Below, one piece after another: positions 56,815-64,000 of a DNA stretch of 64,000 bases. The stretch covers positions 1,922,001 through 1,986,000 of the forward strand of contig NZ_CP063813.1 in NCBI RefSeq assembly GCF_015277815.1, given 5' to 3'. Every line of letters begins with the position of its first letter. The stretch's first letter is position 1. Source of the stretch: Microbacterium atlanticum. GTDB lineage: Bacteria > Actinomycetota > Actinomycetes > Actinomycetales > Microbacteriaceae. The position numbers and the translations under genes are program-made. Under the pieces are notes generated by a model. The model saw only the letters and a program-made list of their open reading frames with translations, was not told the DNA's origin and did not search any database.

Positions 56815-57591
56815 TCAGCGCGGCAGATCGATCGGCGCGGTGCTGGTGCGATCGGGGTCGAAGACCTCGCTTCTGGACGCCGGCTCGCCGCGCAGCTGCG
56901 CGAGCCGCTCGTCCTCGCGCCGCTGCGCCTCGGCGAGCCAGTCCCAGCCCGAGGCGGGGCCCGATGCCCGCGCCTCGGGAACCGGCGCGGTCGACGGCCG
57001 CTCGCGTCCGAGGTCCACGGTGGCGGACGGCATGGCGGGGGTCGTCGCCGGCGGGAGGGCGGGGGCGATCGCTGCACCGGCGAACTCCGGACGACCGGCC
57101 GCTCCGCGGAGGCCCGCCTGCTGGATGACGCGCTGGATCGTCAGGCCGCGGCCGTCGGGATCCCCGACGTAGCGGATATCGCGGAGCCCCTGCTCCTGGG
57201 CGGCGGACTCGAACACGAAGTGGCCGTATCCGACGATGCGCCCGATGACGGGCTTGTGGACGGAGATGTCGAGGATGCGCGTGAGCGGCATGGTGGCGAT
57301 GCGCTGCGACACGATGCCGTGCACCCGGAACACCCGCATGTTGGTGATCACGAACCGGTCGGTGTGCTGCTCGAAGAGGCGCCACACGGCGTGGACCGCG
57401 ACGGCCCCGCCGAGGAGGGCGGGGACCCACCACGCCTGCGCCGGGACCGAGAAGGTCAGGAGGAGCACCACCACGCCGGCGAAGAGCTCGAGCGCCGCCG
57501 AGACGCTGGCGGCCCAGTGCTTGCGCACCTCGTCGACGATCCGCTCGCCCTGATCGGTGATCAGGTGCTTGTCGATCCGCGGATCGAACAT
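56815..57591 (-). CDS. PH-domain membrane protein (YdbS/bPH2-like)
   Basis: 258 residues from the ATG at 57591. Two hydrophobic helices lie at about residues 28-75 (SAALELFAGVVVLLLTF and LLGGAVAVHAVWRLF). The bacterial PH domain follows: DRFVITNMRVFRVHGIVSQRIATMPLTRILDISVHKPVIGRIVGYGHFVF. The C-terminal 80 residues are polar and probably disordered. Members are common in actinobacteria; their ligand is unknown. It follows the 55-residue membrane protein by 2 bp. Confidence 0.82.
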   Translation of the reverse strand: MFDPRIDKHLITDQGERIVDEVRKHWAASVSAALELFAGVVVLLLTFSVPAQAWWVPALLGGAVAVHAVWRLFEQHTDRFVITNMRVFRVHGIVSQRIATMPLTRILDISVHKPVIGRIVGYGHFVFESAAQEQGLRDIRYVGDPDGRGLTIQRVIQQAGLRGAAGRPEFAGAAIAPALPPATTPAMPSATVDLGRERPSTAPVPEARASGPASGWDWLAEAQRREDERLAQLRGEPASRSEVFDPDRTSTAPIDLPR

Positions 57592-57593
57592 CG

Positions 57594-57761
57594 TCAGCCC
57601 TGGGCGAGGGCCACGAAGAAATCGGTCACGGCGACGCCGGCGCCCCACACGGCGCCGATGGCGCCCTGCACGGCGTTCGCCGCGTCCTGCGGCCGCGTGA
57701 TCAGGTAGAACGCCGCGAACGCGATGACGAGCACCAGCACGATGCGCTTGACGAGCTTCAC
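57594..57761 (-). CDS. 55-residue membrane protein ahead of the PH-domain gene
   Basis: Reading from a GTG at 57761 with AAGGGA upstream: VKLVKRIVLVLVIAFAAFYL, then ITRPQDAANAVQGAIGAVWG, then the short C-terminal FFVALAQG. This gives one N-terminal transmembrane helix after KLVKR, then an amphipathic Ala/Gly helix. The stop is 2 bp from the next gene's ATG, so the two form one operon. The composition and coupling make it a genuine small gene. It could help anchor or assemble its partner. Confidence 0.7.
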   Translation of the reverse strand: MKLVKRIVLVLVIAFAAFYLITRPQDAANAVQGAIGAVWGAGVAVTDFFVALAQG

Positions 57762-57875
57762 GGTTCGGATGTCCCTTCGACTTCTGCTGTTCTACCGCAC
57801 GCCGCGGCGCGCGGCCGCAGGCTCGCGGGCGCGTCGCGGATCGCGAATCCGGCACGTGGCGCGCCGGGCGACGCC

Positions 57876-58925
57876 TCAGGGCCTCAGCAGCACCTTGATC
57901 GCGCGCCGCTCATCCATGGCGGCGTAGGCCTCCGCGGCCTCGGACAACGGGAGCTCGAGGTCGAAGACCCGCCCCGGCCTGATCGCACCCGACCGCACGT
58001 CCGGCAGCAGTTCGTCGATGTAGCCCCGCACCGGGGCGACCCCGCCGTTCACGCCGACGTTGCGGTCGAACATCTGGCGCACCGGGAGCTCGGGACCCCC
58101 GTTGGGGACGCCGACGTAGCCGACCATCCCGCCCGGGCGAGCCGAGCGCAGCGCCTGATCCATCGACTCCTTGGTGCCGACGCACTCCAGCACGCGGTCG
58201 GCGCCGATCCCGTCGGTGAGTTCACGCACGGCCTCGACGCCGGCATCCCCGCGCTCCTGCACGATGTGGGTCGCGCCGAACTCGCGCGCGAGCGCCTCAC
58301 GCTGCGGATGCCGCGACATCGCGATGATCGTGCCGGCGCCCAGCCGCTTGGCCGCGATGATCGCGCAGAGTCCGACCGCGCCGTCTCCCACCACCGCGAC
58401 GCTGTCGCCGCGGCGCACGCCTGCCGAGACGGCGGCGTGATGGCCGGTGCCCATGACGTCGCTCAAGGTGAGCAGGCCGGGGATCTCGTCGTCTGCCACC
58501 GGTCCCGGCACGACGGCGAGCGTGCCGTCGGCCAGCGGCACCCGCACCCGCTCGCCCTGGCCGCCGTCCGCGAAGCCGCCGAAGCGGTCGTCGCTGCCCC
58601 ACCATCCGCCCGCCAGGCACGACGTGCTGACGCCGTTGCGGCAGTTCGCGCACGTGCCGTCGCAGACGTAGAACGGCGCGATCACGAAGTCGCCGCGCCG
58701 CACCACCGCGACGTCGGGTCCGACCTCCTCGACGACGCCGACGAACTCGTGCCCGATGCGGTGGGGCTCCTTCGTCGGGGTCACCCCGCGGTAGGGCCAC
58801 AGGTCGGAACCGCACACGCACGCGGCCGCGACGCGCACGATCGCATCGGCGCCGGTCGACAGCACCGGATCGGGAACGGACTCCACGCGGATGTCGCGGG
58901 CGGCATGGATCACGGTGGCGAGCAT
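57876..58925 (-). CDS. Zinc-dependent alcohol dehydrogenase family protein
   Basis: 349 residues from the ATG at 58925. GxGHE is represented by RIGHEFVGVVEEVG, the structural zinc by CDGTCANCRNGVSTSC, catalytic zinc by the ACVCGSD Cys, and the nucleotide-binding loop by VVGDGAVGL. It is a medium-chain zinc alcohol dehydrogenase, cytosolic and NAD(P)-dependent. The substrate cannot be read. It is transcribed alone from a leaderless-type promoter. Confidence 0.9.
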   Translation of the reverse strand: MLATVIHAARDIRVESVPDPVLSTGADAIVRVAAACVCGSDLWPYRGVTPTKEPHRIGHEFVGVVEEVGPDVAVVRRGDFVIAPFYVCDGTCANCRNGVSTSCLAGGWWGSDDRFGGFADGGQGERVRVPLADGTLAVVPGPVADDEIPGLLTLSDVMGTGHHAAVSAGVRRGDSVAVVGDGAVGLCAIIAAKRLGAGTIIAMSRHPQREALAREFGATHIVQERGDAGVEAVRELTDGIGADRVLECVGTKESMDQALRSARPGGMVGYVGVPNGGPELPVRQMFDRNVGVNGGVAPVRGYIDELLPDVRSGAIRPGRVFDLELPLSEAAEAYAAMDERRAIKVLLRP

Positions 58926-58932
58926 GCACCCC

Positions 58933-58938
58933 AGCCTA
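58933..58938 (-). promoter_or_regulatory. -10 element of the alcohol dehydrogenase gene, leaderless arrangement
   Basis: Minus-strand TAGGCT ends 7 nt before the ATG at 58925. Confidence 0.55.
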
Positions 58939-59030
58939 CGGGCCGGCGGCGGGGCGGGCGCGGCGACGCCGGCCGGGTGCGCGCCCGGCGTGCGGATGCC
59001 CAGTCCCCCGCGCCCTGCCAGCATGGACGC

Positions 59031-59324
59031 ATGTGGATCGGGTGGATCGAATTCGACCTGCTGCTGGGCGAGGTCCGGTCGCTGAAGGAGAAGCGCAGCG
59101 TGCTGAGGCCGCTGGTCGCCGAGCTCAGCCGCCGCACCGAGGCCGCTGCCGCCGAAGTGGGCGAGCACGACCTGCACCGGCGCGCGAGGATCGGCGTATC
59201 GGTGGTGGCGTCCGGGTCGTCGCATGTGCGGGATGTCCTCGACCACGCCGAGCGGTTGGTCGCCGACCGGCCGGAGGTGACTCTGCTCTCCGCCCACCGC
59301 GGGCTGCATTCGAGCGAGGACTGA
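59031..59324 (+). CDS. DUF503 family protein
   Basis: 97 residues. WIGWIEFDLLLGEVRSLKEKRSVLRPLVAEL is the DUF503 core, and RARIGVSVVASGSSHVRDVLDHAERLVADRPEVTLLSA follows. The family is small, cytoplasmic and often located near ribosome or rbfA/truB genes in other bacteria, with a presumed RNA-related role. Here it stands alone between an ADH and an NAD-binding protein. CAGCAT ends 6 nt before the ATG, a weaker version of the leaderless arrangement. Confidence 0.88.
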   Translation: MWIGWIEFDLLLGEVRSLKEKRSVLRPLVAELSRRTEAAAAEVGEHDLHRRARIGVSVVASGSSHVRDVLDHAERLVADRPEVTLLSAHRGLHSSED

Positions 59325-59325
59325 C

Positions 59326-59970
59326 TCAGCCGGCCACCGCGTGGCCGATGACCTCGTCGCCGCTGCCGAAGCGGATGGTGCGTCCGATCGTCGAGTCGTC
59401 GGCGATGGATGCCGCGATCACGGCCGCGACGTCCGCCCGCGGCACCTCGCCGGGGCTTGGGGGGTCGATCGCGATCCGCCCTGTCGGTGCATCGAGCGTG
59501 AGCGTCCCCGGAGCGAGGATGGTCCAGTCGAGCTCGCTCTGTGCGAGATGCGCGTCGGCGGCCCACTTCGCATCCGCGTAGGGGAAGAAGGAGCTGTCGC
59601 GATCGACGCCGTGGTCCTCGCGCGAGCCGATCCACGACACCATCACATAGCGCAGCACACCCGCGGCCGCTGCCGCGTCCATCGATCGGATCGCCGCGTC
59701 GCGGTCGACGGCGTAGGTGCGCGCGGGATCGCCGCCTCCGGCGCCGGCGGACCAGACGACGACGTCGTTCCCGGCGATCAGGTTGGTGAGCTGGCCGAGG
59801 TCGAACGACTCGACGTCGGCCACGAGCGCCTGGGCGCCGGTCGCCGCGACGTCGTCCGCCTGGTCGGCGTGGCGGATCACGGCCGTCACGGTGTGGCCGC
59901 GCGACACCAGCAGGGGCTCGAGCAGCAGCGCGACCTTGCCGTGACCGCCGATGATCAGGATGCGGGCCAT
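59326..59970 (-). CDS. NAD(P)-binding protein, atypical SDR (NmrA/flavin reductase-like)
   Basis: 214 residues. ILIIGGHGKVALLLEPLLVSRGHTV is the Rossmann loop in the atypical SDR form. The YADAKWAAD and LDWTILAPGTL segments are as in the SDR_a5 group. There is a good GGAGGGAG site. Such proteins bind NAD(P)H and act as reductases or sensors; the substrate is unknown. The neighbouring IS481 lies 62 bp upstream and separates it from the permease that may once have been in the same transcript. Confidence 0.85.
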   Translation of the reverse strand: MARILIIGGHGKVALLLEPLLVSRGHTVTAVIRHADQADDVAATGAQALVADVESFDLGQLTNLIAGNDVVVWSAGAGGGDPARTYAVDRDAAIRSMDAAAAAGVLRYVMVSWIGSREDHGVDRDSSFFPYADAKWAADAHLAQSELDWTILAPGTLTLDAPTGRIAIDPPSPGEVPRADVAAVIAASIADDSTIGRTIRFGSGDEVIGHAVAG

Positions 59971-60031
59971 GGGACTCCCTCCGTCGGACCACCCAGGCTA
60001 CGCCTGCGCGCGTCGGCGGAGGCGGCCCCCG

Positions 60032-60037
60032 CCTAGG
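60032..60037. repeat. Target-site duplication of IS481, left copy
   Basis: CCTAGG directly precedes the left end and is repeated after the right end (61145-61150). It fits the NCTAGN target known for IS481. Confidence 0.85.
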
Positions 60038-61144
60038 TGTGATGTCCAGGGACGTTGTTGCGTGAATCGCGTGTGATCTGCTGACGGGCGAAGGCCTCCC
60101 GTTGCGAGAGTGGAGCTGTCTAGGAACCGCTCACGCATCACAGGAGGCCTTCGTTGTCCCACGCTAACGCTGCTCTGACCCCGCGCGCTCGTCTGCGGCT
60201 GGCCAAGCTCATCGTCGAGGAGCATTGGCCGGTCGCCGTCGCGGCGAAGATGTTCATGACCTCACCGCCGACGGCGCGCAAGTGGGCGGCCCGGTTCCGG
60301 GCCGAAGGGCCCGCGGGAATGATTGACCGGTCCAGCCGGCCGCGCTCGATGCCGACCAAGACGCCGCCCGCGACAGTGAAACGGATCGTGCGGTTGCGGT
60401 GGCGTCGGCGGCTGGGGCCGGTGCAGATCGCCGGCGAGCTCGGCGTTCCCGCCTCAACGGTGCATGCGGTGCTGGTGCGGGCCCGGATCAACCGGCTCAG
60501 CCACATCGACCGGGTCACCGGCGAGCCGATCCGCCGCTACGAACACGACCATCCCGGATCCCTGATCCACGTCGACGTCACCAAGTTCGGCAACATCCCC
60601 GACGGCGGCGGCTGGCGCTACGTCGGCAAGCAGCAAGGCAAGAAGAACAAGCAGCGCGCCGCCCGCGCCGGCGCCGGATACACCGAGAAAGGGCATCCCA
60701 ACATCGGCACCGCGTTCCTGCACACCGTCATCGACGACCACTCCCGCGTCGCCTACGTCGAGATCTGCAGCGATGAGCGCGCCGTCACCGCGATCGGCGT
60801 GCTCGAACGCGCGGTCGCATGGTTCGCTGACCGCGGCGTCACCGTCGAGCGAGTCTTGTCCGACAACGGATCGGCCTATCGCTCCCACGCCTGGAAAGAC
60901 GCCTGCGCCATGCTCGGCATCCGACACAAACGGACCCGCCCCTACCGCCCGCAGACGAACGGGAAGATAGAACGCTTCCATCGCACCCTCGCCGACGGCT
61001 GGGCCTATGCCCGCTTCTACCCCTCAGACACCGAGCGTCGCGCCGCGCTGCCCGGCTGGCTGCACTTCTACAATCAGCACAGGCGCCACTCCGCCATCGG
61101 AGCCCCACCCTTCAGCAGACTCAACAACCTGCCTGGACATCACA
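60038..61144 (+). mobile_element. IS481-family insertion sequence
   Basis: 1107 bp. The terminal inverted repeats 60038-60060 and 61122-61144 match at 21 of 23 positions and begin TGTGATGTCCAGG on both sides. A single transposase gene spans most of it. The CCTAGG duplication on both sides and the intact transposase point to a recent, possibly active insertion. It lies between the NAD-binding gene and the permease. Confidence 0.95.
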
Positions 61145-61149
61145 CCTAG
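60154..61149 (+). CDS. IS481-family transposase
   Basis: 331 residues from a TTG with AGGAGG 7 nt upstream. The N-terminal helix-turn-helix (LTPRARLRLAKLIVEEHWPVAVAAKMF) and the DDE core (HVDVTKFGNI, HTVIDDHSRVAYVEI, LSDNGSAYRS, KRTRPYRPQTNGKIERFHRTL) are intact. The reading frame passes through the right terminal repeat and stops at TAG within the target duplication CCTAGG (61147-61149), so the stop codon is supplied by the insertion site. Confidence 0.95.
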   Translation: MSHANAALTPRARLRLAKLIVEEHWPVAVAAKMFMTSPPTARKWAARFRAEGPAGMIDRSSRPRSMPTKTPPATVKRIVRLRWRRRLGPVQIAGELGVPASTVHAVLVRARINRLSHIDRVTGEPIRRYEHDHPGSLIHVDVTKFGNIPDGGGWRYVGKQQGKKNKQRAARAGAGYTEKGHPNIGTAFLHTVIDDHSRVAYVEICSDERAVTAIGVLERAVAWFADRGVTVERVLSDNGSAYRSHAWKDACAMLGIRHKRTRPYRPQTNGKIERFHRTLADGWAYARFYPSDTERRAALPGWLHFYNQHRRHSAIGAPPFSRLNNLPGHHT

Positions 61150-61150
61150 G
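61145..61150. repeat. Target-site duplication of IS481, right copy
   Basis: CCTAGG also contains the minus-strand TAG stop of the permease gene (61148-61146) and the plus-strand stop of the transposase. Confidence 0.85.
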
Positions 61151-62618
61151 AGTCCCGGTGGTCGGCGTCAGCACGGCGGTCGCCGCCGGGCGCGCCGGTC
61201 GCGGCATCCGTCACCACGTCCCCACGTGCGAGAAGACTGTGCCGCCGGCCCCACAAGAGGTAGAAGGCGAGCACGACGGCCACCCAGACGCCGAACCACG
61301 CATAGGTCGACCAGCCGAGTCCGGTGATGAGGTACACGCACGCGAGGATCGACAGCACGGGCGTCACCGGGTAGCCCGGAACGCGGAACGCCCGCGGCAG
61401 GTCGGGACGGGTCCGCCGCAGGACGATGACTCCGACCGAGACGACGATGAACGCCACCAGCGTGCCCATCGACACGAGATCCCACAGGCTCGACAGGGGG
61501 ATGAAGCCCGCGAGCGCGGCGACAGCGATCGCGACCACGACGGTGGCGAACACCGGGGTGTGCGTGCGGGGATCGACACGCGCGAACGCGCGGGGGATCA
61601 GCCCGTCGCGGCCGATCGCATAGAGGATGCGCGTCTGGCCGAACAGCGTGACCAGCGTGACGGAGAAGATGGAGATGACCGCACCCGCCGCCAGCACGGT
61701 CGCGGGCCACTGCGCGCCGAGCACATCGCTGAGGATCACCGAGAGACCTGCGCTCTGCTGGTCGGGGTCCTCGAACCGCGTCCACGGCTGCGCGCCCACC
61801 GCGGCGACCGCGACGAACAGGTAGACGGCGACGACCGTGCCCAGCGCGATGAGGATGGCGCGCGGCAGCGAGCGCTGGGGATCGCGCACCTCGTCGCCCG
61901 CCGTCGACACGGCGTCCAGGCCGATGAAGGTGAAGAAGATAGTGCCCGCGGCCGCGGTGACGCCGGCCGCACCGTAGGGTGCGAAGTCCGCGAAGTTGTC
62001 GGCCTGGAACGCGGTGATCGCGATCGCCCCGAACATCACGAGCACCGCGAGCTTGATGACGACCATCACCACATTGACGATCGCCGACTCGCGCGTGCCG
62101 CGGATGAGCAGCAGCGCACACAGTCCCACCAGGACGACGGCCGGCAGGTTGATGACCCCGCCTTCGAGCGGGCCGACCGTGAGGGCGGCCGGGATGTCCC
62201 ATCCGAGCAGGTCGCCGACGAGCCGGTCGAGGTAGCCGCTCCAGCCCGAGGCGACGGCGGCGGTCGACACGCCGTACTCCAGCATCAGGCATGCGGCCAC
62301 GCCCATCGCCACGATCTCGCCGAGCGTGGCGTAGGCGTACGAGTAGGTGGAGCCCGACACCGGCACGGCGGACGCCATCTCGGCGTAGCAGACGGCCGAG
62401 AGCCCCGCGGCGACAGCCGCCACGACGAAGGCGAGCATGACCGCGGGTCCCGCGAGCGGCACGGCTTCGTGCATGACGAAGAACACGCCCGTGCCGACGG
62501 TCGACCCGACGCCGAGCATCGCGAGCTGGAAGGTGCCGATGCCGCGGGTAAGACCGCCGGGCGCAGCCGCCGGCGGGGCCACGGGCTTGCGACGGAACAG
62601 CTCCTGGGCCCGGCTCAT
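61146..62618 (-). CDS. APC-family amino-acid permease (cationic amino-acid transporter type)
   Basis: 490 residues, twelve or more hydrophobic helices. GIGTFQLAMLGVGSTVGTGVFFV is the conserved first helix with the GxG substrate site, FFTFIGLDAVSTAGDEVRDPQRSLPRAI the diagnostic CAT/YhdG-type loop, and GYPVTPVLSI the late segment. The start has GGAGGAGG upstream. The IS481 target overlaps its stop codon, but the coding sequence is unchanged. Confidence 0.92.
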   Translation of the reverse strand: MSRAQELFRRKPVAPPAAAPGGLTRGIGTFQLAMLGVGSTVGTGVFFVMHEAVPLAGPAVMLAFVVAAVAAGLSAVCYAEMASAVPVSGSTYSYAYATLGEIVAMGVAACLMLEYGVSTAAVASGWSGYLDRLVGDLLGWDIPAALTVGPLEGGVINLPAVVLVGLCALLLIRGTRESAIVNVVMVVIKLAVLVMFGAIAITAFQADNFADFAPYGAAGVTAAAGTIFFTFIGLDAVSTAGDEVRDPQRSLPRAILIALGTVVAVYLFVAVAAVGAQPWTRFEDPDQQSAGLSVILSDVLGAQWPATVLAAGAVISIFSVTLVTLFGQTRILYAIGRDGLIPRAFARVDPRTHTPVFATVVVAIAVAALAGFIPLSSLWDLVSMGTLVAFIVVSVGVIVLRRTRPDLPRAFRVPGYPVTPVLSILACVYLITGLGWSTYAWFGVWVAVVLAFYLLWGRRHSLLARGDVVTDAATGAPGGDRRADADHRDS

Positions 62619-62682
62619 CGATGTGTCCTCCTCCGACGCGACTGCATGAGTCTAGGCGGGCCCGGAGGGCGGATATGCAGGG

Positions 62683-63087
62683 TCAGGAGAACGCCGCCCG
62701 GAAGTCGTCGGAGGGCTCGATGGGCTCGATCACATCCACGAGCACGTCGCCGGGTGCGACGAGGATGAAGTGACGCTGGCCGAAGGGCTCGTCTCGGAGG
62801 GCGAGCACGCACGGCAGCCCAGCGTCGGCTACCAGACGCTCGTACGCCGCCCGGGCGTCGTCGACTTCCACGTTCAGCAGCACTCCTCGCGCGGGAACGC
62901 CGAACCCCGCCGGGATCGTGTCGTGGTCGCTGGCGAGGAACGCCAGCTCCGCCGCGTCGCGCCGCAGGCTGACGTACCAGTCCGCGGCGAACGTGGGCGC
63001 GAACCCCAAGTGCTCTTCGAAGAAGCGGGCGGCAGCGGGGGCATCCGTCGTCATCACGACCGGATAGAAGCTGGTCATCGTCTCCAT
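62683..63087 (-). CDS. VOC-family (glyoxalase-like) protein
   Basis: 134 residues from the ATG at 63087 (AAAGGAGACC upstream). [23 protein letters not shown] and [17 protein letters not shown] represent the two beta-alpha-beta-beta-beta halves. Members include glyoxalases, fosfomycin-type resistance proteins and bleomycin-binding proteins; the metal ligands are incomplete by eye, so the activity is open. It is divergent from a TetR regulator that probably controls it. Confidence 0.85.
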   Translation of the reverse strand: METMTSFYPVVMTTDAPAAARFFEEHLGFAPTFAADWYVSLRRDAAELAFLASDHDTIPAGFGVPARGVLLNVEVDDARAAYERLVADAGLPCVLALRDEPFGQRHFILVAPGDVLVDVIEPIEPSDDFRAAFS

Positions 63088-63094
63088 GGTCTCT

Positions 63095-63150
63095 CCTTTA
63101 CGTACACTGTGTCGGTAAGCTGAACGATACATACTCGACGTACGTAAAGG
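63095..63150. promoter_or_regulatory. Divergent control region with mirrored TACGTA sites
   Basis: CCTTTACGTAC (63095-63105) and GTACGTAAAGG (63140-63150) are exact reverse complements around 34 nt. Each arm carries a TACGTA palindrome and the AAAGG ribosome site of one of the two genes. They are candidate operators for the TetR protein. Confidence 0.6.
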
Positions 63151-63155
63151 AACCC

Positions 63156-63737
63156 ATGCCTCGCGCAAGCGCTGCCGACGCCGCCGAGACCGCACGACGA
63201 GTGCTGGACATCGCCCGCGAGAGGTTCTCGGCGGAGGGCTTCGCCGCGGCATCCGTCGACGACATCGCTCGCCGGGCGGGTGTCACGCGCGGTGCCGTGT
63301 ACCACCACTACGACGGCAAGCCGGCACTGTTCCGTGCCGTCGCCGCGCAGCTGCAGAGCGAGATCGCGGCTCGCGTCGTCGCGACCGCGGAGCAGGAGAC
63401 GGATGCCGCGGCTCAGCTTCGCGCCGGAAGTCACGCCTTCCTCGACGCGATCACCGACGACCGCGCCGCGCGGGTGCTCCTCGTCGACGCACCCGCGGTC
63501 CTCGGCTGGGCGCAGTGGCGAGAGCTGGATGCCGCCGCCTCGGGGCGCGAGCTGCGCGAGGCCGTCGAGGCGCTGGGCACGGTGCCGCCCGACCTCGTCG
63601 ACGCGGTCTCGCAGCAGCTGAGCGGCGCCATGAACGAGGCCGCGCTGCGCCTCGCCGACCGGCCCGACGACGTCGCCGCGCGGGACTGCGCCCACCGGGC
63701 TCTCGACCTGCTGCTGGACGCCGTGGCGCCGCGCTGA
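63156..63737 (+). CDS. TetR-family transcriptional regulator
   Basis: 193 residues. The N-terminal helix-turn-helix is [43 protein letters not shown], intact and typical. The C-terminal ligand domain has [23 protein letters not shown], as in several uncharacterised actinobacterial regulators. AAAGG precedes the ATG. It probably represses the divergent VOC gene and itself through the mirrored TACGTA sites. Confidence 0.93.
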   Translation: MPRASAADAAETARRVLDIARERFSAEGFAAASVDDIARRAGVTRGAVYHHYDGKPALFRAVAAQLQSEIAARVVATAEQETDAAAQLRAGSHAFLDAITDDRAARVLLVDAPAVLGWAQWRELDAAASGRELREAVEALGTVPPDLVDAVSQQLSGAMNEAALRLADRPDDVAARDCAHRALDLLLDAVAPR

Positions 63738-63808
63738 CCTGCGCGCGTCGCGCTCCGGCCGATCACCGGTCCGCGCGCGCCGCCCTGGCCGGAGCGGCAC
63801 CGGGCTGG

Positions 63809-63814
63809 TACGGT
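63809..63814 (+). promoter_or_regulatory. -10 element of the symporter gene
   Basis: TACGGT lies 26 nt before the GTG at 63840, followed by GGAGGG as ribosome site. Confidence 0.4.
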
Positions 63815-63839
63815 GCAGAACCGACGGAGGGACGACGAC

Positions 63840-64000
63840 GTGACCGCAGCGAACACCGGCCCCACAGGCGCCACGACGACCCCGCCCAGACGCGAGGAAT
63901 GGACCGGCCAGGTCGGCTTCATCCTCTCCGCCATCGGCTCGGCGGTCGGTCTCGGCAACATCTGGCGCTTCCCGGGCGTCGCGTACGAGAACGGCGGCGG
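63840..64000 (+). CDS. Sodium-dependent transporter of the NSS/SNF family, N-terminal part (truncated)
   Basis: The first 53 codons run from a GTG with GGAGGG upstream. After a polar N-terminus comes [37 protein letters not shown], the conserved first helix with the sodium and substrate site of neurotransmitter:sodium symporters (LeuT type). The rest is beyond the window, so the substrate cannot be judged. Confidence 0.9.
   Translation, partial: MTAANTGPTGATTTPPRREEWTGQVGFILSAIGSAVGLGNIWRFPGVAYENGG

Overview
The window is high-GC actinobacterial DNA. Gene content and protein style point to the Microbacteriaceae, most like Microbacterium: a Microbacteriaceae-type RbpA, WhiA, the zwf-opcA pair, the gap-pgk-tpiA-secG-rbpA run, uvrA/uvrB/uvrC close together, rpsA near coaE and uvrB, and many GTG starts. 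It is an ordinary chromosomal region with dense, mostly overlapping operons. I see no rRNA, tRNA, CRISPR array, phage or plasmid genes. The only clear mobile element is one IS481-family insertion sequence. The genus assignment is inference from protein character, not from a marker gene.

Layout. 1-2.3 kb: divergent glycogen genes glgA (partial) and glgC around a palindrome, then serB. 2.3-8.4 kb: a hydrolase, fabG, a DUF4190 protein, a DUF3099/small protein/SURF1 operon, an ABC-F ATPase and bioY. 8.5-13.4 kb: a five-gene siderophore-iron uptake operon read on the minus strand from a DtxR/IdeR-like iron box. 13.4-15.9 kb: an MFS exporter and a MalY/PatB-like C-S lyase in one operon. 16-20 kb: suf iron-sulfur assembly genes (sufB, sufD, Rieske ferredoxin, sufC, DUF59). 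20.3-24.1 kb: heme A synthase, an envelope protein, a repeat-bounded frameshifted AbiEi/DUF559 gene and heme O synthase.

24.4-32.7 kb: a plus-strand carbohydrate operon tkt-tal-pgi-zwf-opcA-pgl, covering the pentose phosphate pathway and its link to glycolysis. 32.7-41.3 kb (minus strand): rbpA, secG, tpiA, pgk, gap, sodA, whiA, rapZ, uvrC. 41.3-47.3 kb: uvrA and uvrB, separated by an OhrR-like regulator and a divergent small cysteine protein. 47.4-57.8 kb: two paralogous Gly/Phe-rich proteins flanking DUF4126, coaE and a response regulator/degenerate GGDEF/histidine kinase module; then a GIY-YIG protein, rpsA with a structured leader, a PH-domain protein and a 55-residue membrane protein. 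57.9-64 kb: an alcohol dehydrogenase, DUF503, an NAD-binding protein, IS481, an amino-acid permease, a VOC protein with its divergent TetR, and the start of a sodium symporter.

Two features run through the whole window. First, at least fourteen genes have a TANNNT -10 hexamer ending 6-7 nt before the start codon, the arrangement expected of leaderless transcripts. Second, the octamer CGGATGCC/GGCATCCG recurs more than thirty times, and inside genes it is written with otherwise disfavoured codons (GAT, GCA, TCC), which suggests selection at the DNA level.
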